Of a stretch of 64,000 nucleotides of DNA, positions 33,856 to 41,201 are shown one piece after another (the first letter of the stretch is position 1; each line of letters starts with the position of its first letter). Source of the stretch: Clostridiales bacterium (GTDB lineage: Bacteria; Bacillota; Clostridia; Saccharofermentanales; Saccharofermentanaceae); the NCBI GenBank assembly GCA_017451265.1, contig JAFSPU010000007.1:183281-247280 (forward strand), written 5' to 3'. A program made the position numbers and the translations under genes. The notes below the pieces were generated by a model. That model saw nothing but the letters and a program-made list of their open reading frames with translations. It was not told the origin of the DNA and ran no database searches.

Positions 33856-33894
33856 GTTTTTTATGAAACGATATCTTTTTAGGAGGAAGTATAT

Positions 33895-34740
33895 ATGAAA
33901 TCGTTATCTAAGAAATTGTTAGGAATCGCTATGGCAGCTACTATGGTATTTGCTTGCAGCGCTACAGCATTGGCTGATGAACGTGTGCCTGTATCTATTC
34001 GTGTACCTGTAATTGGACCGGGACCTTATGTAGAATCTACAGAGTACTCACCTGAGCCCGGTGATCTTGTAGATTGGTGCTACGGTAGTATTACTTATAG
34101 CAGAAGGTCCTGGCAGCCTTATGGCGCTTATCTGTTTGCTCCTGTATCTGGTACTTATACTCTGGATCTTTATAATATTGTTAAGGGTCAGAGCGGCGTG
34201 CTTACAGTTACTGTAGATGGCGTTGAAATAGCTGAGGGCGCAACTACTGTTACACTTAGCGAGGGTTACCATTATGTTTATGCTACTGGTTCCAGAACAA
34301 ATACCCGTGAAGCTATCACATTTGATCTGGATCTCTACTATACACCTGACGCTTCCGTTGAAGAGCACTTCACAGCAGAGCAGCTCAGACAGATGTCCGT
34401 AACTACTTTCGTAGAGTCTCTGTATGTTAAGATCCTTGACAGAACTTATGATCCTACAGGTAGAGACGCTTGGTTCAGCACACTCATGGAGAACGGCACA
34501 GCAACAGCTGTAGTGTCCGGATTCCTTAACAGCGCTGAGTTCTCCGCAAAGAACATGAGCAATGAGGAGTTCGTAGCTGTTTGCTACAGCGTATTCTGCA
34601 ACAGAACAGCTTCTGCAGCTGAGGCTGCTTCTTGGGTAGAGGCACTTGAGAATGGTGCAACAAGAGCTGACGTAGTAAGCGGCTTCGCAGCATCACCTGA
34701 GTGGGCTACAATCTGCGGATACTTCTGCGTTAATGTTTAA
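33895..34740 (+). CDS. Exported protein with C-terminal DUF4214 domain
   Basis: A 281-residue exported protein. The signal peptide is KSLSKKLLGIAMAATMVFAC with likely cleavage after ALA (about residue 27). Residues about 30-155 look beta-rich (YGAYLFAPVSGTYTLDLYNI), like a small carbohydrate- or ligand-binding sandwich. Residues about 163-281 form a DUF4214 domain starting EQLRQMSVTTFVESLYVKIL and ending CGYFCVNV. The next gene encodes a paralog with a different middle part. No sorting signal is present. Its last 44 bases are duplicated upstream. Confidence 0.8.
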   Translation: MKSLSKKLLGIAMAATMVFACSATALADERVPVSIRVPVIGPGPYVESTEYSPEPGDLVDWCYGSITYSRRSWQPYGAYLFAPVSGTYTLDLYNIVKGQSGVLTVTVDGVEIAEGATTVTLSEGYHYVYATGSRTNTREAITFDLDLYYTPDASVEEHFTAEQLRQMSVTTFVESLYVKILDRTYDPTGRDAWFSTLMENGTATAVVSGFLNSAEFSAKNMSNEEFVAVCYSVFCNRTASAAEAASWVEALENGATRADVVSGFAASPEWATICGYFCVNV

Positions 34741-34797
34741 TAAGAAGTAATAATATATTGACACGATAGTTTGTTTAGTGTAATAAATTATCTCGGT

Positions 34798-34830
34798 AGG
34801 GCTGTCCGAGGAGGGCAGCCTTTAATTTTT
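34798..34830 (+). terminator. Terminator after the first tandem DUF4214 gene
   Basis: GGCTGTCC (34800-34807) pairs with GGGCAGCC (34813-34820) with one G-U, extended by two weaker pairs, followed by TTTAATTTTT. Confidence 0.75.
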
Positions 34831-34868
34831 GTAACATGTAATCTTAGAGTAAATTATGTTAAATTTTA

Positions 34869-34898
34869 TTGATTATAATTAGTTGTAAATGGTACAAT
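34869..34898 (+). promoter_or_regulatory. Promoter of the second tandem DUF4214 gene
   Basis: TTGATT (34869-34874) and the extended -10 TGGTACAAT (34890-34898) are 18 bases apart (hexamer to hexamer), about 34 bases before the start. The -35 is the same as for the first DUF4214 gene. AGGAGG is the ribosome binding site. Confidence 0.65.
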
Positions 34899-34932
34899 AG
34901 TTGTGTCAATCTAATTATCAGGAGGAAATAAG

Positions 34933-35685
34933 ATGAGAATAAAGTCATTGCTTAAGCCCGTTGTTTCTCTGGCAGTAACTATGTCAGTTGTACTGTCTAT
35001 GGGAGTTGCTATATTTGCAAGAGAGGCTGAAGGAACACCGAACACTAGTTTTGATGTAGGAGATACTATCACAGCCGGTACAGTTATTTATGATTCTTAT
35101 ACTTACTCAGATGTGTTTATATACCCGTCTCAGGAAGAATATGATCAGGGTGGTTATGATTATACACAAGTCTATCTACGAGGAAGTGGTACTTGGGAAG
35201 CTGATAAGGCTTATTTGGTAGTTGATGTAGATTATGATTATTCTTACCGCCACGGCTTTTATTATGATTTATATGTAGTTCCACTCAGCTCCGACTCCGG
35301 TGAGTCCTCATTGACAGCTGAGCAGCTCAGACAGTTGTCCGTTAATATCTTTGTAGAGACTCTGTATGAGAGAATCCTCGGAAGAACTTATGATGTTACA
35401 GGCAGAGATTACTGGGTAGATCAGCTTAATAATCACGGCGCTACTGGTGCAGACGTAGTTCGCGGTATTCTCAGAAGTGCAGAATTCAATCCCGGTGATT
35501 TGACAGAAGAAGAGCTCGTACTCGCTCTGTACAGCGATCTGTACAACAGAATCCCCAGTGCAGGTGAGACTGCTAACTGGACCGGTGCTATAAAGGACGG
35601 AGCAACCAGACAAGCAGTTCTTGATTACTTCCTCTCTTCACCTGAGTGGGAAGCTATCTGTGCATACTACTGTGTAAACTTCTAA
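34933..35685 (+). CDS. Exported protein with C-terminal DUF4214 domain (paralog)
   Basis: A 250-residue exported protein. The signal peptide is RIKSLLKPVVSLAVTMSVVL with cleavage near IFA. Residues about 35-125 are Tyr/Asp-rich and beta-like (YSDVFIYPSQEEYDQGGYDY). A DUF4214 domain follows from about residue 133: EQLRQLSVNIFVETLYERIL, YDVTGRDYWVDQL, LVLALYSDLYNRIPSAG, ending CAYYCVNF. The domain is clearly related to that of the preceding gene while the N-terminal parts are not alike, which suggests domain shuffling after tandem duplication. Confidence 0.8.
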   Translation: MRIKSLLKPVVSLAVTMSVVLSMGVAIFAREAEGTPNTSFDVGDTITAGTVIYDSYTYSDVFIYPSQEEYDQGGYDYTQVYLRGSGTWEADKAYLVVDVDYDYSYRHGFYYDLYVVPLSSDSGESSLTAEQLRQLSVNIFVETLYERILGRTYDVTGRDYWVDQLNNHGATGADVVRGILRSAEFNPGDLTEEELVLALYSDLYNRIPSAGETANWTGAIKDGATRQAVLDYFLSSPEWEAICAYYCVNF

Positions 35686-35700
35686 TCTCATAGGTTTATA

Positions 35701-35730
35701 TTGACACACGCGCGAATTTTATTATATAAA
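35701..35730 (+). promoter_or_regulatory. Promoter of the sodium symporter gene
   Basis: TTGACA (35701-35706) and TATAAA (35725-35730) are 18 bases apart. A similar TTGACA-17-TAATAA (34758-34786) lies at the same position behind the first DUF4214 gene. Confidence 0.6.
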
Positions 35731-35741
35731 TAGTTTCCGTG

Positions 35742-35767
35742 AGGGCTGTCCTTGCAAGGGCAGCCCT
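35742..35767 (+). terminator. Hairpin between the promoter and the symporter start (attenuator-like)
   Basis: A 26-base near-perfect palindrome (AGGGCTGTCCTTG with its complement, one G-U) begins about 5 bases after the presumed transcription start and is followed by TTAATTT and then the ribosome binding site GGAGG. It may end DUF4214 transcription and also act as a 5' hairpin for the symporter mRNA. Confidence 0.65.
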
Positions 35768-35784
35768 TTAATTTGGAGGTAGTT

Positions 35785-37332
35785 ATGATAATTAAGATCC
35801 TGATGCTTATCGTGTTCTTCGCGGTACTCATTCTCGTCGGCGTTTTAAGCCGTAAGAGTGCGAAGAATGTTGACGGCTTCGTTCTCGGCGGAAGATCCGT
35901 CGGTCCCTGGCTTACGGCTTTCGCGTATGGTACGAGTTATTTCTCTGCTGTAATCTTCATCGGTTACGCAGGACAGTTCGGTTGGAAATTCGGTGTCGCT
36001 TCCACTTGGATCGGTATCGGTAATGCGGTCATCGGATCGCTCCTCGCTTGGGTAATCCTCGGAAGAAGAACACGTCTTATGACTCATAAGCTCGACTCTT
36101 CCACGATGCCTGAGTTCTTCTCCAAGAGATTTAACTCCAAGAGCCTTCGCATAGGATCTTCGTTCATTGTATTTATATTCCTGATCCCTTATACAGCTTC
36201 TCTGTACAACGGTCTTTCCAGACTGTTCGAGATGGCTTTTAACATCGACTACAAGTACTGCATCATCGCCATGGCAGTGCTCACGGGTATCTACGTTATC
36301 GTAGGCGGCTACATGGCAACTGCGATCAACGACTTCATCCAGGGCATCATCATGCTGATCGGTATCGTTGCAGTTATCGTTGCAGTTCTTAATGTTAACG
36401 GCGGCTTCATGGGTTCCATGATGGAGCTTGCTAAGATCCCCGGTGATTTCCCTGAGTATAACGGTGCATATACATCTTTCGTAGGCCCGCTGCCGTTTGA
36501 CCTTCTCGGTGTTGTTATCCTTACATCCCTCGGTACATGGGGTCTTCCTCAGATGGTACAGAAGTTCTACGCCATCAAGCACGAGGATGCAATCCGTAAG
36601 GGAACTATCATCTCCACATTCTTCGCCATCATCGTAGCAGGAGGCTGCTACTTCCTTGGAGGTTTCGGAAGACTCTTCCTTACACCTGACGAGGTAAAGG
36701 AGATGGGCTTTGATGCTATCGTTCCTTCAATGCTCTCAACACTGCCTGACATCCTCATCGCAGTTGTTGTTATCCTTGTTCTTTCCGCATCAATGTCCAC
36801 ACTCTCTTCGCTTGTACTTACATCAAGCTCCACTCTGACTTTGGACTTCATCTCAGGAACAGTTGTAAAGAATATGAAGGAGACAAGCAAGCTTATCTGC
36901 CTGCGTGTGCTCGTAGTTGTATTCATTATCATCTCTTCCGTGATCGCACTTATCCAGTACAGCTCGTCTGTTACTTTCATCGCTCAGCTCATGGGTGTTT
37001 CCTGGGGTGCTCTCGCAGGTGCATTCCTTGCGCCTTTCCTGTTCAGCCTTTACTGGAAGAAGACAACGAAGGCTTCCTGCTGGGTTTGCTTCCTGTTCGG
37101 ATCTCTGTTAATGATCGCCAACATGCTGTTCAGAGCTTCATTCCCCGCAGTGCTGCAGTCACCTATCAATTGCGGTGCCTTCGCAATGCTTGCAGGCTTC
37201 ATCATTGTGCCTGTAGTAAGTCTGATATCCAAGAAGCCTGATGAGGCACTCGTAGAGAATGCATTCTCTAGCTACGAGAGACCTGTTACGGTTAAGTCCA
37301 AGAGCATTCTCGAAGAAGAGGAAGAGAATTAA
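35785..37332 (+). CDS. Sodium:solute symporter family protein
   Basis: A 515-residue membrane transporter of the SSS family with about thirteen hydrophobic segments. FVLGGRSVGPWLTAFAYGTS and YFSAVIFIGYAGQFGWKFG are the conserved first core helix region; VGGYMATAINDFIQGIIML is the SSS signature around helix five. It takes up a small solute with sodium; the substrate is unknown. The ATG at 35785 follows TTTGGAGG; codons further upstream lie within the hairpin. The C-terminal tail is acidic. Confidence 0.9.
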   Translation: MIIKILMLIVFFAVLILVGVLSRKSAKNVDGFVLGGRSVGPWLTAFAYGTSYFSAVIFIGYAGQFGWKFGVASTWIGIGNAVIGSLLAWVILGRRTRLMTHKLDSSTMPEFFSKRFNSKSLRIGSSFIVFIFLIPYTASLYNGLSRLFEMAFNIDYKYCIIAMAVLTGIYVIVGGYMATAINDFIQGIIMLIGIVAVIVAVLNVNGGFMGSMMELAKIPGDFPEYNGAYTSFVGPLPFDLLGVVILTSLGTWGLPQMVQKFYAIKHEDAIRKGTIISTFFAIIVAGGCYFLGGFGRLFLTPDEVKEMGFDAIVPSMLSTLPDILIAVVVILVLSASMSTLSSLVLTSSSTLTLDFISGTVVKNMKETSKLICLRVLVVVFIIISSVIALIQYSSSVTFIAQLMGVSWGALAGAFLAPFLFSLYWKKTTKASCWVCFLFGSLLMIANMLFRASFPAVLQSPINCGAFAMLAGFIIVPVVSLISKKPDEALVENAFSSYERPVTVKSKSILEEEEEN

Positions 37333-37336
37333 TCGG

Positions 37337-37365
37337 TTGTTGCTTTCGCAGCGGGGTGGTATAAT
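37337..37365 (+). promoter_or_regulatory. Promoter of tRNA-Ala
   Basis: TTGTTG (37337-37342) and TATAAT (37360-37365) are 17 bases apart; TGG before the -10 makes it an extended -10. It begins 5 bases after the symporter stop codon and lies 16 bases before the tRNA. Confidence 0.75.
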
Positions 37366-37380
37366 CATCCCGTTGCTCTT

Positions 37381-37456
37381 GGGGCATTAGCTCAGCTGGG
37401 AGAGCGCTACGCTGGCAGCGTAGAGGTCACGGGTTCGAGCCCCGTATGCTCCACCA
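37381..37456 (+). tRNA. tRNA-Ala (anticodon GGC)
   Basis: A 76-base tRNA with encoded CCA. The acceptor GGGGCAT pairs with ATGCTCC (one G-U), the D arm is GCTCAGCTGGGAGAGC, the anticodon stem CTACG/CGTAG holds the loop CTGGCAG with anticodon GGC, and the T arm is ACGGGTTCGAGCCCCGT. It reads GCC and GCU alanine codons. Confidence 0.97.
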
Positions 37457-37477
37457 AATCAAAAACGGACGTCCATT

Positions 37478-37508
37478 GAACGATCGGCATAGCCGGTCGT
37501 TCTTTTTA
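37478..37508 (+). terminator. Terminator after tRNA-Ala
   Basis: GAACGATCGGC (37478-37488) and GCCGGTCGTTC (37492-37502) form an 11-base stem with one mismatch-type pair, followed by TTTTT. Confidence 0.88.
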
Positions 37509-37557
37509 ATTCTATTCATAACTGTTGATGTATTATATATGCTTGGAGGGTGATGAG

Positions 37558-37986
37558 ATGTTCAATTATGTATGGCCGATTGTGCTGGTTATTTTTTCAA
37601 ATGTGGTATATCAGATCTGCGCTAAGTCAGTGCCTAAAAAGATGAATCCTTTTGCTTCTCTTACGATAACGTACATTGTCGGAGCGGTAGCAAGTGCTAT
37701 TTTGTATTTTGTGCTTGAGAAGGATGGAAATCTTATAAAAGAATACAGCAAGCTTAACTGGGCTCCGCTTGTCCTTGGTATTGTAATCGTAGGATTGGAA
37801 ACCGGATGGATCTACGCGTATAAGGCCGGGTGGCAGGTGAGCACCGGTTTTATTGTCCAGAGTTCAGTGCTTGCTGTTATGCTCCTTGTAGTCGGGTATT
37901 TTCTATACCATGAAGCTTTTACATGGAACAAGGTGGTCGGAGTTGTTATTTGCTTGATCGGACTTGTATTCATAAACTACAAGTAA
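37558..37986 (+). CDS. Small EamA/DMT-superfamily transporter
   Basis: A 142-residue membrane protein with four to five hydrophobic helices, the half-size form of the drug/metabolite transporter superfamily. FNYVWPIVLVIFSNVVYQIC begins the first helix; VVGVVICLIGLVFINYK is the typical last helix. Half-size members work as dimers. The substrate is unknown. The start at 37558 follows TTGGAGGG. It lies upstream of the birA-like and bioY genes, but a biotin role cannot be claimed. Confidence 0.75.
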   Translation: MFNYVWPIVLVIFSNVVYQICAKSVPKKMNPFASLTITYIVGAVASAILYFVLEKDGNLIKEYSKLNWAPLVLGIVIVGLETGWIYAYKAGWQVSTGFIVQSSVLAVMLLVVGYFLYHEAFTWNKVVGVVICLIGLVFINYK

Positions 37987-38063
37987 GGTTAACGATATGG
38001 AATCGATAAGACTGTCCGTGAAGAGAGACTGCGTGCGTTTGAGGCTGGTGACGCGGAGGGGAT

Positions 38064-38840
38064 ATGAATACATCACAAAAGGTACTGTTTATACTTGAAT
38101 CCAATAAGGATACCTATACTTCCGGGGAAGAAATGGCGAGACAGTGCGGCATCTCGAGAAATGCTGTTTGGAAAGCCATAAAGGATCTACGTGAGAGGGG
38201 TTACAGCATAGATGCGGTCAGTAACAAGGGTTATAAGCTGACCGGTAATACTGACATCATATCTGCTGAGGGCATAATGGCCGAGCTGCCTGAGGCTCTC
38301 AGGGACGCCGAGATACTGGTGTATGACAGTCTTGAATCCACCAGTGACAAAGCCAAGGAGCTTGCTGTAAAAGGTGCGGTACACGGGACTTCTGTTGTTG
38401 CCGTTACACAGACCGGTGGCAGAGGCCGTAAGGACCATTCATTTTTCTCGCCTGAGGGCGGAATCTACCTTAGCATTATTCTTAAACCTGAAATGCTGTC
38501 AGAGACAGACAGTAAAGCCGTTACCGCATTTGTGGGCGGAGCGGTAATAGATGCGATAAATGAGCTTACAGGCATTAAGCCTTATATAGATGGCATTAAT
38601 GATCTGTATGTTGACGGCAAAAAGATCTGCGGTATTCTGCTTGAATCCGGAAACGAATTTGACAGCAATACACTGCAGTGGATAGTGGCGGGAATAGGTA
38701 TTAATTTTGATTCGGATATAAGCAGATTTCCTGAGGATGTTAAAGAAAGAGCTGCCGGTCTGTTTGGCCCCGGTAAGGCAGCAATTACAAAGAATACGCT
38801 TATAGCCGGGATAATAAGAAATATCATATCGTCAACCTAA
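38064..38840 (+). CDS. BirA-like biotin regulator/ligase, short and with an altered active site
   Basis: A 258-residue protein with BirA order: an N-terminal winged helix-turn-helix (SGEEMARQCGISRNAVWKAI, residues about 20-40), then the ligase core with GGRGRKDHSFFS (biotin/ATP loop, Gly119-Arg122) and WIVAGIGINF. The block that is KW(P/V)NDL in active ligases reads DGINDL at 176-181, so the catalytic Lys is Asp and the Trp is Gly. The protein also ends right after the core and lacks the C-terminal SH3-like domain (E. coli BirA has about 320 residues). It may be a repressor that has lost ligase activity. The operator-like dyad before bioY overlaps its stop codon. Confidence 0.85.
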   Translation: MNTSQKVLFILESNKDTYTSGEEMARQCGISRNAVWKAIKDLRERGYSIDAVSNKGYKLTGNTDIISAEGIMAELPEALRDAEILVYDSLESTSDKAKELAVKGAVHGTSVVAVTQTGGRGRKDHSFFSPEGGIYLSIILKPEMLSETDSKAVTAFVGGAVIDAINELTGIKPYIDGINDLYVDGKKICGILLESGNEFDSNTLQWIVAGIGINFDSDISRFPEDVKERAAGLFGPGKAAITKNTLIAGIIRNIISST

Positions 38841-38860
38841 ATCAATTATAAGTTGACGAT
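38828..38860. promoter_or_regulatory. BirA-type operator upstream of bioY
   Basis: ATCGTCAAC (38828-38836) and GTTGACGAT (38852-38860) are perfect inverted 9-base arms with a 15-base A/T-rich spacer. This fits the BirA site layout (GTTAAC-type arms around 14-16 bases). The right arm overlaps the -35 hexamer TTGACG (38853-38858) of a promoter whose -10 is TACCTT (38876-38881), so binding would block bioY transcription. Confidence 0.8.
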
Positions 38861-38911
38861 TAGCTGCAGTTGTGCTACCTTCTCATATGTATTTGAAGGA
38901 GGAATAGTTCC

Positions 38912-39478
38912 ATGAGACGCGAAGCAGCAGATAAAACCAGCAAAAAGTTTAAAACTTTAGATCTCGTTTATTGTTCGATAGGTGCGGCATTGATCGCCGT
39001 TTGTTCATGGATAAGCATTCCCACTGAAGTTCCCTTTACACTTCAGACATTCGCGGTATTTCTTGTTCTGCTGCTTCTGGGCGGCAAGAGAGGCACCATA
39101 GCGACTGCTGTGTATATTCTGCTCGGAGCGGTCGGAGCACCGGTTTTCGCAGGTTTTAAAGCGGGCGCAGGCGTTCTTCTCGGAAGCACGGGCGGATACA
39201 TTTTCGGATTCCTGTTTATCGGACTAATCTATATCTTTTTTACAAGTCTGATTAAGGACAATATTGTGATTAAACTCGCAGCTCTTGTCCTTGGACTTGT
39301 CGTTTGCTATGCATTTGGAACAGCCTGGTTTATGTATGTTTATTTGAAGAACACCGGAGATGTCGGACTTCTTACTGTTCTCGGATGGTGTGTTTTCCCG
39401 TTCATTATTCCTGACCTTATAAAGATGACGATTGCCGCAGTAATTGCAAAGAGAATAGAGCCTGTAATAAAAAAGTGA
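38912..39478 (+). CDS. bioY: Biotin transporter BioY
   Basis: A 188-residue membrane protein, the biotin-binding S component of ECF-type transporters. After a short basic N-terminus, TLDLVYCSIGAALIAVCSWI and IPTEVPFTLQTFAVFLVLLL are diagnostic, as is GGKRGTIATAVYILLGAVGA. About six helices. No ECF A/T genes are near, so it uses the shared energising module or works alone. It is placed behind a BirA-type operator, so it should be induced when biotin is low. AAGGAGG precedes the start. Confidence 0.95.
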   Translation: MRREAADKTSKKFKTLDLVYCSIGAALIAVCSWISIPTEVPFTLQTFAVFLVLLLLGGKRGTIATAVYILLGAVGAPVFAGFKAGAGVLLGSTGGYIFGFLFIGLIYIFFTSLIKDNIVIKLAALVLGLVVCYAFGTAWFMYVYLKNTGDVGLLTVLGWCVFPFIIPDLIKMTIAAVIAKRIEPVIKK

Positions 39479-39515
39479 CTCTGTGGTAAACTTGTTAGCG
39501 TCGGAGGCGTTAATA

Positions 39516-40046
39516 ATGTCAGATACAGATATACAGCAGGAAATCTGGGATCTTTATGACCGTAACGGAAACAGAACCGGAGAGACATTTGTAAGAGGAT
39601 TCGGAAACTTCAGGGATATTCCTGAGGGCAAATATCATCTTGTTGTTGATCTGCTGGTCCTTCACGCTGACGGGACATATCTTCTTACCAAGAGAAGCGA
39701 CATTAAAGACGTTTACCCGGGTTACTGGGAGGCGAGTGCCGGCGGTTCTGCCGTGAGCGGTGAAGAGCCTTTGGAAGCTGCTGTAAGAGAGCTTTACGAA
39801 GAGACCGGGCTTACTGCTGATTCTCTGGAGTTAGTGGATATCACATACAGAGATGTAAGTCACGGTGTTTACTATTCTTATCTGGCACGCGTAAGCGGTG
39901 ATAAGGACAGGATCGTGCTTCAGGAAGGTGAGACCACGGATTACAAATGGGTTGACCGTGAAGGCCTTCTTGATTATGTGGATTCAGATGAAGCGATGAC
40001 GGCGCATAATGATAGGTACAAGTCCTACATTAACAAGCTCAGATAG
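39516..40046 (+). CDS. Nudix hydrolase
   Basis: A 176-residue Nudix enzyme that hydrolyses a nucleoside diphosphate linked to another group. The Nudix box is GSAVSGEEPLEAAVRELYEE followed by TGL, with the required Gly, Glu, Arg-Glu and Glu-Glu. The N-terminus EIWDLYDRNGNRTG is like isopentenyl-diphosphate isomerase or YfcD-type members. The start at 39516 is chosen from GGAGG 10 bases upstream. It lies 37 bases after bioY and may share its transcript. Substrate unknown. Confidence 0.92.
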   Translation: MSDTDIQQEIWDLYDRNGNRTGETFVRGFGNFRDIPEGKYHLVVDLLVLHADGTYLLTKRSDIKDVYPGYWEASAGGSAVSGEEPLEAAVRELYEETGLTADSLELVDITYRDVSHGVYYSYLARVSGDKDRIVLQEGETTDYKWVDREGLLDYVDSDEAMTAHNDRYKSYINKLR

Positions 40047-40139
40047 AGCCTGATCCAACTTATACTTTCCTTAAATATTGTTGTTCTCCCGTTCATATAT
40101 AATCTTCCCCAATAAGAAATATCCAGGGAGGATAAGAAA

Positions 40140-41048
40140 ATGAAAAACAAGAATACAACAAGATGGATCGTCACGGGACTGATCGTTATCGCAGCCCTCG
40201 TAATGATCGGTAATGCATTTAAGATTGTGCCTACGGGTTACACCGGCGTGCGTGTAAGACTGGGTCAGGTAAGTGAAGAAAATATCCCCTCAGGTGTTGC
40301 ACTGAAGATCCCGTTCGTCGACAGCATCAGACTTGTTAATAACAAGCAGCAGGATGTTACGATCGAAGGCCAGATCTGGAGTGAGACAAGCGAGCGTACA
40401 GCTCTGTACTATGAGGGTATCAACATCACTTACAGAATCAACACTGGCAGATCTGCATGGCTGGTCGCAAATGTGAATGATTATGAGCATACGCTTCTTA
40501 CCAGCAGCTTCGTTGCTTCTTCAGTAAAGACGGCATCCAAGCAGTTCACGGCAATCGATGCGACCAACAGAGGAATCATCGAGCCCGCTATTGCTCAGGC
40601 ACTTCAGGCTTCCGTAGATGAGAAGTACGGTGAAGATACCATTACCATCATCAAGGTTGTCGTAAACAATGCTGATTATGAGGACTCTTATAATGAGGTA
40701 ATCGCTGAGCAGCAGGCAGCACAGATCCGTTATCAGACACAGCAGATCGAGAATCTGAGAGCAATCGAGCAGGCAGAAGCTCAGGCCACTGTAACAATAA
40801 CATCAGCTCAGGCTGAGGCGGATGCACTTCTGATTGCTGCAGAGGCTGAGGCAGAAGCAAATGCTGTAAGAGAGGAGTCGCTGACACCTAACATCATCCG
40901 TTATGAGACCATCACCAGATGGGACGGCAGACTGCCTATGGTCCAGACAGGCGAAGACGGCAGCATCATCCCGATGATCGATATGAGCGGTATCTATGAT
41001 GAAGCAGCATCTGCACCGGCATTAATTGAAACAGCGAACGAAGGTTAA
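40140..41048 (+). CDS. SPFH/prohibitin-domain membrane protein
   Basis: A 302-residue protein with one N-terminal membrane helix (RWIVTGLIVIAALVMIGNAF) and an SPFH (stomatin/prohibitin/flotillin) domain: VPTGYTGVRVRLGQVSEENI, IPSGVALKIPFVDSIRLVNN. The C-terminal half is a long Ala/Glu/Gln-rich coiled coil (AEAQATVTITSAQAEADALL). Such proteins form rings or cages at membrane microdomains. No NfeD or protease gene is adjacent. A strong terminator follows, and AGGGAGG precedes the start. Confidence 0.9.
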   Translation: MKNKNTTRWIVTGLIVIAALVMIGNAFKIVPTGYTGVRVRLGQVSEENIPSGVALKIPFVDSIRLVNNKQQDVTIEGQIWSETSERTALYYEGINITYRINTGRSAWLVANVNDYEHTLLTSSFVASSVKTASKQFTAIDATNRGIIEPAIAQALQASVDEKYGEDTITIIKVVVNNADYEDSYNEVIAEQQAAQIRYQTQQIENLRAIEQAEAQATVTITSAQAEADALLIAAEAEAEANAVREESLTPNIIRYETITRWDGRLPMVQTGEDGSIIPMIDMSGIYDEAASAPALIETANEG

Positions 41049-41069
41049 GTATAACGGTCTGTACCCGAG

Positions 41070-41095
41070 GGGCCCGGAGTAATCCGGGCCCTTTT
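41070..41095 (+). terminator. Terminator after the SPFH gene
   Basis: GGGCCCGGA (41070-41078) and TCCGGGCCC (41083-41091) form a perfect 9-base stem with loop GTAA and a TTTT tail. Confidence 0.9.
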
Positions 41096-41133
41096 CGTTT
41101 GCATGGGATTATCACTCTTTAATGAAATATGTA

Positions 41134-41161
41134 TTGACTTATATATACCTCGTGATATGAT
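41134..41161 (+). promoter_or_regulatory. Promoter of the exported hydrolase cluster
   Basis: TTGACT (41134-41139) and the extended -10 TGATATGAT (41153-41161) are 16 bases apart (hexamer to hexamer) and lie about 40 bases before the start at 41202. Confidence 0.65.
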
Positions 41162-41201
41162 GTATAGCGTAACAAGTAGTATTTCGGAAAGAGAGGTATA
41201 T

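Noticed and set aside
34758-34786. TTGACA-17-TAATAA behind the first DUF4214 gene as a promoter for a separate gene
   Set aside because: It leads directly into the terminator hairpin with no gene behind it; kept only as part of a duplicated module.
37998-38099. A 33-codon open frame between the small transporter and birA
   Set aside because: It overlaps the birA start in another frame, has no family features, and the ribosome binding site GGAGGGG before birA explains the spacing.
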